DNA of 64,000 bases from Oidiodendron maius Zn (lineage: Eukaryota > Ascomycota > Leotiomycetes > Myxotrichaceae). The DNA lies in the NCBI GenBank assembly GCA_000827325.1, contig KN832871.1, positions 248,001 to 312,000 on the forward strand, in the 5' to 3' direction. The notes below the pieces were generated by a model. The model worked only from the letters and a program-made list of their open reading frames with translations. It ran no database searches and was not told the DNA's origin. A program made the translations under genes and the position numbers. Numbering within the stretch: position 1 is the stretch's first letter; each line of letters opens with the position of its first letter. Of the stretch, positions 22,770 through 34,094 are shown one piece after another.

Positions 22770-24318
22770 ATGGAGCTGTGGGCATCGGGATTCAATGCGT
22801 GGGGCAATCTCTGCTTTGACGACAACACTGAGAAGATATGGCCAGATTTGCACAATTTCAACCCTGTCTTGAGGGATGAGGAGATCTCGCCTAGGGCATT
22901 GTATCGATCTGCTACTCTAGGTAAGTAAATGGATCAGAATGTCCTCTATCCTACCCAGCTTGGACAGTTTTAAGATTTGTCACGTGTATATCGCGTGACT
23001 TTGTGGGTTCTCGATCAATGTCGTCTGCTACTGTTACCACCTGGAATTCTCCTCCCTGATTCCTATTTGCTCCATTTTATGTTCGTCATGCTTCAAAATT
23101 GCTGAGTTGGGCCTTTCACACTCTGTTCCATTATTCGATTAGCCTCGACTTCGTGCCCGAAAGCGCATCCCTTTGCGGGAGGTCTATTCTTGACTCTTTC
23201 CCCCCTCTCTCCTTCTCACATCAGATAACCCACCATAAAAAGGCTCGCAATATAAAAAGTCGATTGGCCTAAAAGTATCAAGGGTCTATTAAGACTTAAT
23301 CATCCATAGCCAGGTGGGTTAGTCCTTTCCTCGATTATTCTTTTTCTATAAACTTGTAATAAGCTACTACTGCAACTGTCGACATTCGAATTCCTGGGCA
23401 CTAACTCAAGCACTAATATCCTACAGTTGAGACATCTACAGGCATGAAGTTTGCTGGTAATCCACGTGAAATTAAGGGTATCCTGGCTGCTCTTGGTGAT
23501 CCGAGTGGTGGCACGTACTGGCCAACTGCTGTTGCGGGAAATGAGAGGGTCGCAGGTATGTCCTTTCTTAACTGAAACTACTTATAGAGATGAATGCTGA
23601 TTTAATTTTTAGCTCTCATATCTGGGGTTATCAAACAGTTTGATTCCTTGGAAGACGTCCGTATAGGTGCAGGGTCTGAGGGCCAAAAGAATTACCAGTT
23701 ATTAGACAATTTCGACGCGATTGTCACTCAGGTTGTTGCGAATTCAACATCTTTCACTGCTCTCACGGCAACTGGCACGGTGCACACTTGGGGAGATGGG
23801 AGAATTACCGAGCGTCTCGGCCGCGAAGTGTCCGACAAGTGGTAACAATAATTTCGTGCCATAACAGTCACAGAATGCATCATGCTGACTTCAAGTACAG
23901 CCCAGCAGATACTCCCTGTGTTGTTGAAGACCTTCAATCTATTGGGAAAGTTACGAAAATATCTTCTGGTGGCACCTTAACGGCTGCCTTGACCTCTGAA
24001 AATGACATCTATATTTGGGGCAATGGCAGCACAACAGAGCCGCTGAGTCGATTATGGAACCCAACACCATACCCCCTCGACCTGCACGGCCAAGACTTTC
24101 TTGACGTTGCTGTAGGCAATCACCATGTAATTGTACTTACAACTGAGCATAAAATTTTCGTCATTGGTGCCAATGAAAGTGGTCAACTTGGACGAAATGA
24201 CAGGCGCGACTACCCAGACTGGACGGAAGTCTCACTACCTTTGAAAGGGACGCAACATGTCACAAAGGTATTCGCAGGCCACAATAACTCATTACTCCTG
24301 GTTGAAAACATCGAATAG
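22770..24318 (+). CDS. RCC1-fold (RCCD1-like) beta-propeller protein
   Basis: Exons 22770-22920, 23427-23555, 23613-23841 and 23901-24318 splice in phase to about 308 residues. The start MELWASGFNAWGNL is the usual N-terminus of this fungal group; an in-frame ATG at 22722 would add 16 residues. RCC1 repeats are seen as VHTWGDGR, DIYIWGNGS and KIFVIGANESGQLG. Relatives include Ran exchange factors, Ats1-type proteins and RCCD1, with roles in nucleocytoplasmic transport, chromatin or tubulin biology. This copy has no known partner domain. Intron 1 is 506 bases, about ten times longer than the other two, and contains promoter-like elements. A second start at 23444 would give a shorter protein lacking the first blade. 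Confidence 0.82.
22979..22999. promoter_or_regulatory. Inverted repeat with an E-box inside RCC1-like intron 1
   Basis: gtcacg and its reverse complement cgtgac are separated by 9 bases. The left arm overlaps a CACGTG E-box (22981-22986), the core site of basic helix-loop-helix factors. It lies in the long intron, where it could serve an internal promoter. The role is inferred. Confidence 0.35.
23251..23258 (+). promoter_or_regulatory. TATA-like element inside RCC1-like intron 1
   Basis: tataaaaa lies 193 bases before the in-frame ATG at 23444. A C/T-rich tract precedes it at about 23186-23219. Together they look like a fungal core promoter for a shorter transcript. No transcript data are available here. 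Confidence 0.35.
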
Positions 24319-24486
24319 TACAGCAAACTCTACTAAACGAATAAGCAGCAGGAAGAATAGGGAGCAAAAAATAAATAAAAAAATATAAAAAATAAATAAG
24401 TCCTGGCATGTATCTTGATATCGTCACTTGCTTCCTATGCTATTCTATAATACACTGTCAAATGAACGGTACAGTATGGAAAAGGT

Positions 24487-25607
24487 TCATAGATTAGTGA
24501 GATAGTCCTCAATCTCTTGAGGGCTCAGCTTCCGGAATCGTGGACCCTGTGCTCCTTCAACTCCCTCAACGCCGAGTAAATGGTCGGCTGGAGGGCCGAC
24601 GATTCCTGTAGAGAATTAGTTGGATGTCAACTTAAAATAACAAATTGACTTACCAATCTCTACCGTCTCTCCACTCATCTCTCCTTCAATAGTCTCCTTC
24701 AGTGTCAAGAGTGCAATATGGACTGCATCCTCCAGCTCCAATCCTTCGGTGTATCGTTTCTCTAAGAATGTCTTAGCTGACGTAGCACTCTTGCCAATTG
24801 CTGTCGCCTTCCATGGAAAGTAACTCCCACTGGGATCAACCTGATACAACATAGGTCCGCCCTTAAGAATCCCGCCAGTCTTTCCAGAAGGCTTCTTCTC
24901 GCCAGCAGCCATCTCTCCACTGGCAGCAGTTTCCTCTGACTCAGGCTCAATGCCATCATCCCATCCCGCAATCAGCAAACTGACTCCATAAGGCCGTACA
25001 CCGCCAGACTGAGTGGCTTCTTGCATGACTCTTGCCACATCCTGCACTAATATTCTCGTGGGAGGATATTCGTTGTAGATGCGTTTGTAGCCCGTGTGCG
25101 AGACTTTTCTCGCTTTGTCAACCAGTACTCGATAGTCCGGCCCCATTCCAGAGTATACCATGCCAATATTTGGGGTGATGAGGCTGACTTTCGAGAGCGA
25201 AGGGGGATCGATTAACGGCGATGACGACTTCTTTTCAGTGGCGAGAACGATGCCATTTGTAGCTGCAAAGAGATTAGATTTCTGTGTAAATGAGATGAAT
25301 AGAACGATTAGCAACTCACCTTTGATGCCCAGCGCAGTAACACCTTGGTTGACTGCATTCAAAGCGTATTCTTCATTACAATGTCAGCATTTCGTGCTCT
25401 TAAGTTGCAGTTCCGAATCAGAAATTTGCCTCCAAGCAGAAGACAATTGAAGATTAACGGACCTATTTGAACCAGCTTTCCACTTTTTAAAAGTCAGCTT
25501 CAGTCTCTTCGCATTGAAAGTGTGCTTCGCTTGCGACTCGCAAAGCTGGAGAGGAGAGTTTACCTGGGGGAGAAGGTTGTCAACGAGAAGGAATATCTAT
25601 CCGCCAT
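24487..25607 (-). CDS. PRE8: 20S proteasome subunit alpha type 2 (Pre8)
   Basis: Five minus-strand exons, 25607-25564, 25482-25463, 25370-25320, 25262-24654 and 24605-24487, give 280 residues. The N-terminus [18 protein letters not shown] with QIEYAL is diagnostic for proteasome alpha subunits and, in this form, for alpha2. Exon 2 is only 20 bases yet is needed to complete the N-terminal motif. The subunit sits in the outer rings of the 20S core and helps gate the proteolytic chamber. An unusual acidic Glu/Ala/Gly/Lys-rich insert of about 30 residues follows LLIAGWDDG (around residue 145), making the protein longer than the roughly 250 typical. The rest is well conserved. Confidence 0.93.
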
Positions 25608-26039
25608 GATCACCGTTTACGCCGCGCGTTTCCCAGCAGTAACCTCAGTGATAGGTAAAGCTACAGGAGAGTACAGGAAGCCGTATGGTGTAGAGAAAGG
25701 TGGAAAGTTGAGCTGTGTTGTCGTTGCTAGGTGTTTGGAGACGAGCTACGAGACAAGGCAGCTCTGGACGCGAATTAGCCGTCTTAACCTTAAATATAAG
25801 GCACAAATATGGATACCTTCGACATGTTGGCGGAGTCTTTTTCATCCGTCTGAATAATGCCACATCTCATTCCCAGATGTAATTTTCTCCACATCAGTTC
25901 CCACTCTCTGCTGGGAGCTGTCTTGCACCTACCTATTTAATGAACCATCAAAGCTGATCCTCCCAGGAGGCAAAGACCTGGCACTGACTGATTTCAATGA
26001 CCACTGCATCTTTTAAAACTTGAGCGTCTTGCTTAAATT
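25608..26039. other. Intergenic between divergent proteasome and RING-CH genes
   Basis: About 430 bases with two promoters. A TATA-like tataaggcac occurs near 25796. I did not find a proteasome-associated control element with confidence. Confidence 0.4.
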
Positions 26040-27104
26040 ATGTCTTCTCCCCTCAACGAGACAGATACAGACCTGGGAAATCCAGAAAAGCCTCTCGAGG
26101 ATCTTGGAAAAAGGGAAGAAGAACTACGGTCAGAGCCTGGGGCGGATGATCAGAACAGGTCAGAAGAAGCGCCTATGCCGGACACAAAGGAATCGAACAC
26201 GACACCGAGGCCGCAGAGACACTATCCGCCACGAACTTGCAGGATATGTCTCGAGACAATATTTCCAACGTATGAACCTCCAAAGGAGGGTATTGCGGCG
26301 ATGCTGGACCCGACTCCAAGAGTAACTTACATCTCATCAGATCCACAGGCAGGCCGTCTCATCCGACCTTGCAAGTGCAGTGGTTCAAGTCGATATGTTC
26401 ATGAAGGCTGTTTGCAGGCATGGAGACATGCTGATCGGAAGTACTCGCGCAGAAATTACTGGGAGTGCCCGACATGCAGATTTCGATACAAGCTGGAACG
26501 GATGAGGTGGGCTCGCTGGATCAGCAGCACGGCCACCCAAATCTTGCTCACGTTTGTCATTATGGTTGCTGCTATCTTCATCTTTGGTTTCATTGCAGAT
26601 CCTATTATTGCTGTGTTGTTGGGGGATTTCGATCCGCTTGATGAGTTTCCCGAAGAGATGCAAGAAATTTATGATGCGCCATGGACAATACACTTTATCA
26701 AGGGAATGGCATCCATTGGCCTGCTTGGCTTTGTTAAAGTCGTCGCCTTGCCTTCGTTCATATTTAATGTGCGGCAAACTATTCCAGTGAGACTTGGTGG
26801 CCAGAGAGGTAGGACTGGGAGAGGCGACATACAGAACATCACCTTGATTCTGATTCTTACTGGGCTGGTGACTATCATGATGGTTCGTTGAGGGTCTTTG
26901 CCATATAAAGACGAGGCTTACTGATACATATAGGCTGTTTGGAACTGGGTTCGGCTTTGGAGTCGCAGAGGGCTCGAGAGAGCCGGTGAACGTGTTGCTG
27001 ATGTCCAGGGAGAAGACGATGACTTTGAAGACGAGCCAGTTTTCAATTCGTCAAATGCACAGGCACCTACGAAGCCGGAAGAGGAAACACGAAAGACACA
27101 ATAA
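26040..27104 (+). CDS. RING-CH (MARCH-type) membrane E3 ligase candidate
   Basis: Exons 26040-26882 and 26934-27104 give 337 residues. Residues about 1-60 are acidic and disordered. A RING-CH zinc domain follows, with CRIC, RPCKCSGSSRYVHEGC and CPTCR, which fits the C4HC3 pattern of membrane-associated ubiquitin ligases. A stretch of about 30 residues between the first two cysteine pairs is longer than usual. Three hydrophobic segments come next (TQILLTFVIMVAAIFIFGF; GMASIGLLGFVKVVALPSF; NITLILILTGLVTIMM), then a charged tail. Such proteins ubiquitinate membrane cargo in the ER, Golgi or vacuole system. The intron removes a TGA that would cut the tail short. Substrate unknown. Confidence 0.85.
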
Positions 27105-28572
27105 CACAGAAATAATCGTCAACCACACAGCACGTTTAGATCCTCTGGATAATTGTTGTATCAGTCCATAATATCCATTCATACTTAAGCTAAGCCTTTA
27201 TCTTATTTGGTCTGGTGACCCAATTATTGTAAGAATACTCTTCTCTCTTTGCACACTCTTAAGTTGCCACGATATCCTGCCTCAGTGGCGTGTCGACTAG
27301 TCTGTGTGCGTAGAACTACGGCTTAGCTGGAGCTTGAAACCTGAACGTCTTGTTCTAGTTTCTACACAGTGACCGCAGGCCTTGTCAGCAACTTGCCAAG
27401 CCTCCTTTTCGGATTGCTAGCGCTGGCTATCAGCCCCAGGGGCATACTTCTATGAAAACCAGCGGCAGCGGAGTTGATACATTATACTGCTGATCAGGCT
27501 TATCTATATATTGTAAATTATCTTGGGGTATCATTTCTCTTACGGAATGGCGATTATAAGGATGTGAGCCCTTTCAGGTCGCAAGGACAGAAATGTACAG
27601 CAAGAAGGTAAATATTTCACGACATTTGCCTCCAAAACTCCTCAACCTTGGATTTCAACATGTCACGCCTGCAAGCTAGAAGGATGGCCAATTGAAATTA
27701 AATTTCTGAGATCCGTCATCTATTTGGAGTGTAAGGACATGCAGCTTACATGCATGTAAGAGGCATGCCCGCAGAGTATATCCATGTTCAAATTACCCTT
27801 TGTATCTCTCGCAAGTTTGAGAACTTTCAATTTGATAACAGCCCTCTCTATGGCTATGAGTGGTACTGACAGATGGCATGGGGCATTGTTGGGGCAGCAG
27901 AACCTATGCAGAGTGGGTTTAGAGGCTGCATCTCAAATGCGGCTCTGCGGTACCGCCCAAGCACCCCAGTCCGAGAGATTACCGTAATTAAAGCTTCCCA
28001 TTCTGGCGTGATCAAACGTGGAACGCACATTACTATCGTAGGCAGCCCAGAAGTTGAGCAAAATCCGTTGACACTGGTTGTCTCGACACACGTCAGCCTC
28101 TGCTTGTGGCGTCCGTATTCGCTGTCAACCTTTTGCAGATGACATCCGTTGTGGGCAGTAAGTTATGGCGATAGGGCCCCCCTTATCTAGCCGTCGCTAA
28201 GAACTGAAGCCAAGCGACAACTGTTTGAAGCAATTATTAGTATTATTAGTCCGACAGGCTCATTTCCCAAATACGGTACGAGCATAGGTCGAAAAAAAAA
28301 GTCTGTTCAACGACTTTCGCCCTCACCGTCTGACTCTGTCGCAGACGGGCCAGTAGCCAAGCCTGCAACTCCAAAGTTTCGCAGTTTGCAGTTTTGCACC
28401 ATACGCGCGCCAGCCGCAAATACGAACCGGACACTCCAATCTCTAAAGGGCTTTCGCTGGGCTTTCCATCGGGGCGAAACACTTCACAGTCGCCAGACGC
28501 TGAGACTGCCCCTTCTCGCAGCTCTCTCGATACAGAGCTTCTGGTGCCGCAAGGCCCGCCAATTTTCGCAGC
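27105..28572. other. Intergenic with an uncertain small ORF region
   Basis: About 1.5 kb between two + strand genes. Frames at 27784-27987 and 27873-28142 (+) overlap in different registers. The first begins with a hydrophobic signal-like stretch (MFKLPFVSLASLRTF), but I could not join them into a recognisable protein. A lost or rapidly evolving small secreted protein is possible and not supported. The last 200 bases are probably promoter for the mannosyltransferase. Confidence 0.35.
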
Positions 28573-29632
28573 ATGCATATGGCGATGCCGTCGAGGAAAT
28601 CCTCGACCCCCCGACCCTATACGCCACGGTCGAGAGGAGTCCCAATGCTTCGCAGAAGCAGAGTACAGGCGATAGTGCTGGGCTTGTGCGCGTTGGCAAC
28701 GCTATTATTCACAATCTCACATATCTTTGGCTCATCAGAGAGTATTCCATCGGGGACGCCCCCGGTCGTGATCATCACGGTGCTTGATACGGACCACTAC
28801 AGCAAGGCATACCTCGATACTATCAAGCAGAACAGGAATGACTATGCAAAGAAGCATGGTGAGTGAGACTGAGCCAAAAATGTGAGCTGATTTGATGCTA
28901 ATGCTATGCTACCTAGACTACGCGACATTCTTCCCTGAGACGACCGACTACGATCTTGCTGGAGCACCGAGCTCATGGTCTCGTGTTCCCGCCGTACGTC
29001 ATGCCCTGACAAAATTTCCTCACAGCACATGGTTCTGGTTCCTGGAGCAGAACTCTCTTATTATGAACCCGGCGATGACGGTCGAGAGTAGCATTCTAGA
29101 CAAGGTCGAGGGTTTGATGCTCAAAAACCACCCTGTGGTACCGCCAGATAGCGTCATCAAAACATTCCCCCACCTTAAATCGCACCAGGTCGATCTCATC
29201 GTTACCCAGGATAATACCGGGCTGGCACAAGGCAGCTTCATACTCCGTCGAGGCGAGTGGAGCAAGTTCTTCCTCGACACCTGGTTTGATCCGCTGTACC
29301 GGTCTTACAATTTCCAAAAGGCAGACGCGCACGCTCTGGTACACCTTCCCACTCTGCTTCTTCTACTCTGCCACGCACGAGATTTAAAGACTGACCATGC
29401 TTAGGAACACATCGTGCAATGGCATCCTACCATCCTATCGAAACTTGTCATTATCCCACAACGGACCATAAACGCATATATCAAGGGAGGGCCAGCTGAC
29501 GAGTCCGGGCTATACAAAGATGGGGATTTCGTCATTCGGTTTGTGGGCTGCGAGACTGGTGGACGGGATTGTATAAAAGAGGCGGATCAGTTTTCGAAAC
29601 AATGGCGTGCAGTCTTCGACGCACGGTCGTGA
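28573..29632 (+). CDS. GT34 alpha-1,6-mannosyltransferase, Mnn10/Mnn11-like
   Basis: Exons 28573-28858, 28917-29338 and 29405-29632 splice to about 311 residues; an alternative ATG at 28579 removes two. A short cytosolic N-terminus is followed by one signal-anchor helix (AIVLGLCALATLLFTI), giving type II Golgi topology. GT34 motifs include VIITVLDTDHY, a WFWFLEQNSLIMNPAM segment, and a C-terminal HIVQWHP and FVGCE(T). Members are subunits of the M-Pol II complex that extends the alpha-1,6 mannan backbone of N-glycans. Relatives generally have Asp rather than Glu before the Gln of the EQN motif, a position linked to metal or donor binding. The substitution is conservative but worth noting. Activity otherwise seems intact. 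Confidence 0.85.
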
Positions 29633-30304
29633 TGCCTGGGCTCAACAGCATAATTGGAGATATGAATGCCTAACGGCCAGAGTGGGTCGATGATATACGA
29701 CTTTCGAGGAGATACTGAGGCCTGGCGTTCCTGGCGTAACAAATTTCACGGAGCTGGCGGGTTAGCAACGGTATAGAAGCTCTCGCTATGGCACTGGCGT
29801 TTCGTGATTCTGGGTAGACCTAGTCTGTGACCTTCTTGTATACTACTTTATCTACCTACCATGGTAGGATTCAATTTTGGGAGGATATGGCTGGTGCCGT
29901 TTGAGCAAAGAACAGCTTCACGAAGCCGAGATTGCCACAAAGAGGCAGATAAGAAGACACTTCTAAAGTAGTATTGATGGAGCTCAACTGCAGCCATTCT
30001 AACGGTGCAATGAAGCGTCCATTAACGAAGAAAGCTATATAAAAACAGACACTGCGGGGCATTGAGATCATTTTATGTGCCCGTGTTTGTAAATACCAGC
30101 ATGTGATAATAGTTGTTGGCTTCCTTCCTCGGCATCTAGATCCGAAGCGTGGATAACCAGGCTAGATGCCAGACTATTTGGTAGCCACCTTCCGATCTTC
30201 CCAGACCTCAGCATTATGCGCCGGTGACAAGCGCGTATTCAACAACATCATCTCCCCTGGGATCGCGATCGTCAACCGCAGATTCCAGACAAGCTCAACT
30301 AATA
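29633..30304. other. Intergenic, promoter of the sphingosine-phosphate lyase gene
   Basis: About 670 bases. An open frame at 30166-30351 overlaps the true first exon in a different register and ends at a TAA there, so it is a shadow. I see no other gene. Confidence 0.45.
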
Positions 30305-32127
30305 ATGCCGGGCAGTTCGCGCTTGCCAGTGAGCTTGCGGAACGGCTTTAAGGTCAAGAACAGCTCCGGCAGCCAACTACTATCTCTTAACATCGACCTG
30401 TAAGCTCAAACAACCCCACTATCGACAACGTTCATTCGGCGTGACCCAACTGACACATATTATACTCAGATTCCGGAACGCCATATTCTTTCTTTTCCTG
30501 TTGCGATGGACAAGAAAGGCACTGCTAAAGCTCAAGGGAAGAGGAGCATTAGGGACCCTGCTCGATACCTATAACTCCATCCAGAGAACACTTTATGGGC
30601 TCTTCCTCCGTGCCCCAGGCGTCCGATCACAGGTGCAGAAGCAGGTCGCAGAGGCCATCACGAAGCTGCAAGGAAAACTAGTTCCACAAGGACCTGGTGT
30701 TATCCGCTACGTGAATCTCCCTAAGGAAGGATGGTCCGAGGATACGGTGCGCAAAGAGCTAGATACGCTGGCGAACATGGACCACACGAGATGGGAGGAT
30801 GGCTTCGTCTCGGGAGCCGTGTATCATGGCGGGGATGAACTGATCAAACTACAGATTGAAGCCTTTGGGAAGTTTACAGTTGCCAATCCAATCCATCCCG
30901 ATGTGTTTCCGGGTGTTAGGAAGATGGAAGCCGAGATTGTAGCCATGGTCCTGGCCATTTTCAACGCCCCTCCTGGTGCAGCAGGCGTTACCACGAGCGG
31001 AGGCACCGAATCGATCCTTATGGCTTGTCTAAGTGCTCGGCAAAAGGCGTATGCCGAACGAGGGGTTACTGAACCAGAAATGTACGTATGGGTTAAGCCT
31101 CTTGTACAACCTAGCTGCTGACTCTAAATCTAGGATCCTCCCGGACACAGGACACACGGCATTCCACAAGGCAGGCGAGTACTTCGGCATCAAGGTGCAC
31201 CTCGTGGCCTGCCCAGCGCCGTCTTACCAGGTAGACATCCGGAGTGTCTCGCGGCTCATTAATAGCAACACTATCCTCCTTGTCGGTTCAGCACCCAACT
31301 TCCCACACGGCATCATCGATGATATCTCCGCACTCTCGAAGCTCGCTCTGAAGCGCAAGATCCCCCTGCACGTTGACTGCTGCCTGGGCTCATTCCTTGT
31401 CCCCTTCCTCGACAAGGCCGGTTTCGAGACAGAGCTCTTCGACTTCCGCCTCAAAGGCGTGACCAGTATCAGCTGTGACACGCACAAGTATGGCTTTGCG
31501 CCAAAGGGTAACTCCACGGTGTTGTACCGCACCGCCGCTCTGCGCACTTATCAGTATTTCATCGCGCCCAACTGGTCTGGTGGGGTCTACGCCTCGCCGT
31601 CCATCGCAGGCTCGCGGCCCGGCGCCCTGATCGCCGGATGCTGGGCAAGCTTGATGCGCGTCGGCGAGGCGGGCTATATCGACGCCTGCCACACGATTGT
31701 GGGCGCCACGAAGAAGATCATCGAGGCCATGCAGCAGAACCCGGGCCTGAACAGTGACCTGCAGATCATTGGCCGCCCGCTGGTATCCGTGGTGGCGTTC
31801 TCTTCCAAGACAATTAACGCCTATGACATTGCGGACGGCATGTCGGCGAAGGGATGGCACCTGAACGCCCTGCAGAACCCGCCAGCGATTCACGTCGCCG
31901 TGACGCTGCCGATTGCCAAGGTATGGGAGAAGCTGATCACGGATCTCGAGGCTGTGATTGAGGGGGAGAAGGAGAAGGAGAGGGTGCGTGTTGTTGAGGG
32001 TAAGGGGGCGAAGGGGAAGGCTGTAGGCGATAGTGCTGCACTGTATGGTGTTGCCGGGAGCTTGCCTAATAAGAGTGTGGTTGTTGATCTTGCTGCTGGG
32101 TTCCTTGATACCTTATATAAAGCATAA
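30305..32127 (+). CDS. DPL1: Sphingosine-1-phosphate lyase
   Basis: Exons 30305-30399, 30470-31081 and 31134-32127 give 566 residues. The start ATG at 30305 is chosen because it splices in phase into the membrane anchor that follows (FRNAIFFLFLLRWTRKAL). The PLP-dependent decarboxylase fold shows GVTTSGGTESILMAC, HVDCCLGSF and SCDTHKYGFAPKGNS, where the Lys of HKYG binds pyridoxal phosphate. The enzyme cleaves long-chain base phosphates to a fatty aldehyde and phosphoethanolamine on the ER membrane, the exit step of sphingolipid breakdown. A Lys/Glu-rich insert of about 25 residues lies near the C-terminus (around residue 520). Length agrees with the family (about 560-590). Confidence 0.95.
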
Positions 32128-32593
32128 GGTTTAGAAGAAGTAGAGTATTTGCGCATTAAAGCCGGCGTACGAATCGTAATACAATTAAACTATCAAACTG
32201 TTGTGGGTTGATGCTTAACCTCGTAGAAAATATCGCCGTTTGAACCAAAAAAAAATTAGATAATCTTAGATGCTTTTGATATAGCTATCCTCGCGCCATG
32301 ACGGCCATCGACACAGTATATACAAATCAGGGTTGCCCCCTTCGCCCCTTGCTCCTATCCCTAGAGTTGGTTAGCTTTTTACCTTACACCTCCCCTCCTT
32401 CGCCTTTGAAAAATCCATGATGACCCGACGCGCCCACGCCTTCATTTACCATGCTCTCCGCGTCGCCGACCTGTTTGCGCTCACTGATCTCCCTGTGCCT
32501 GAGCTTCAAATTCATCTGCTTCACTCGCATCGCCGTCAATCCTTGGGTTGTCGAGGCAGAGAAACCCGAAGCCCCCCTCATGACTGTTGATTG
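32128..32593. other. Intergenic between convergent genes
   Basis: About 465 bases between the 3' ends of the lyase (+) and the PDK-type kinase (-). A/T-rich after 32128, with an A9 run near 32249. No gene seen. Confidence 0.45.
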
Positions 32594-34094
32594 TTATTGC
32601 AGAGGTTCCGACGAGCTAGATAATCTATTTAGGTGGAGGTACACATCGGTTCCATAGCTGTTAATTGTCAGTATCACATATATCGTACGAAACATATGCG
32701 TCACTTACCCCTCCATGCTAATTAACTTCAGATCCCCTCCGAAATACCGCGCATACAATCGCGAGATTGGCAGCCCATAGCCGAATCCTGCCATCGGCGC
32801 TTTGAAATCACTCTTATCGAAGTCCGGATCCAAGCTAGGCGTCGCATCTACCGTGGTATACATATATGTCCACACAAGGGGTATTGCGCTTCGAGGAATC
32901 CCACCACCCTCGTCTGATATCTTTATCGTGATGTCCTCTTTACCCTCGGCAACCACAACCTTTGTCACTGGAAAATCCTCTTTGTCTTGGCCATGGGTCT
33001 CCACCACAGCTCTCAAGGAGTTCTTTAAGGTCTCGAACAGCATGTGGGACAGATGTCCTGGGACGTACATGAAATTCAGGTTTGGTGGACACACGAGTTG
33101 GACTTTCGGCGCGTCGAATAAGCCATAATGATCCTCGCACACAAACCGGGCATTCTCAATAGCCTCTTCGGCCAGGTCTCGGACGTTTGTCTTGGTGCAA
33201 ATGATCCCCACATACGTGGGGTCCTTGTTATGACTCTGGTCTGTTAGAGCAATATGTTGCCCAATTAACATGCGAATCCCGATGCGTGACATGTAGAACC
33301 GATCAAGGAAGGATTGTATGTTGTTGTCGATCTGCATACGTTGGCGGCGTCGTTTCCATTCCAGAATGCCTTGTGCTACTGTCGTCACAACCCCATCGTG
33401 CCTCCGCTTGATCTGATTTAAGGTCTGTGAGAATCTCTGATTGTAGTCGTGCAGCTCTGGTGGCCAATCCGTGCTATCCTCCACAGTTGCAAAGTATCTC
33501 CGTGCACTGGCCTTCTTTAAATCTCCATTCCCATTCGTCGCCCAAGGCGATGAGGTGTACTGGCCTTCTCTCACGCTCGGGTTGTGTGTAGCCTCTGTGA
33601 GGATCCTCGATTGCTTCGTCTGATGTCTTGCCGGCGCTGTAAGCCTATCTCGAATCTCCTTAGACAGAATTGGTCTTGGAAGAGTAGTGATTTCCTGAGT
33701 CACATGTCAACTACCGCCCAATGCATACCCAAGCATGGAGGCCTACCTCAAAGGACTGGGCATACCAATCCTGCACCCTCTTAATCGAGGGCATCTCATT
33801 CAATCCATCGGGTAGATTGCTCAGCTCCTGCACGCGGTGTGCCAGCCGTATAGGGAGTTCTTCAGATAGAAACTGCGAGGCTCGGAAGAGCGTTCCTATT
33901 ACTCACACCCCGAAATCAGCAAGTGCCGGCGAGCAAAAACATGCATATAGTCCGCAAGAGAGGGCGATGCATGGCATACCTGTAGACGGGCTCTCTCCGA
34001 ACTGTACCATCTGCCGCAGGCTCACGCCGGTAGCAGGGAAGCCCGAGTAATGCTTGATGGTGTCCATCAGCTTGTCCGACTTCTTCCACGACAT
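32594..34094 (-). CDS. Mitochondrial PDK/BCKDK-type protein kinase
   Basis: Minus-strand exons 34094-33980, 33895-33747, 33694-32709 and 32657-32594 give 437 residues. Conserved PDK features are the N-terminal KHYSGFPATGVSLRQMVQFG, the helical-bundle DRFYMSRIGIRMLIGQHIAL, and the GHKL ATP-binding motifs HMLFETLKNSLRA (N box), KISDEGGGIPR (G1) and GFGYGLPISRLYARYFGGDL (G2). These kinases inactivate pyruvate or branched-chain 2-oxoacid dehydrogenase by serine phosphorylation in the mitochondrial matrix. A basic region of about 45 residues between the first conserved block and the bundle is longer than usual (around residues 90-140). I cannot tell from sequence alone which dehydrogenase complex it serves. 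The last exon supplies YGTDVYLHLNRL, a normal PDK end. Confidence 0.93.

Noticed and set aside
30166-30351. A 61-codon frame at the 5' end of the lyase gene
   Set aside because: The true first exon uses another register from 30305 and splices in phase to the conserved anchor; this frame ends at a TAA in that exon.
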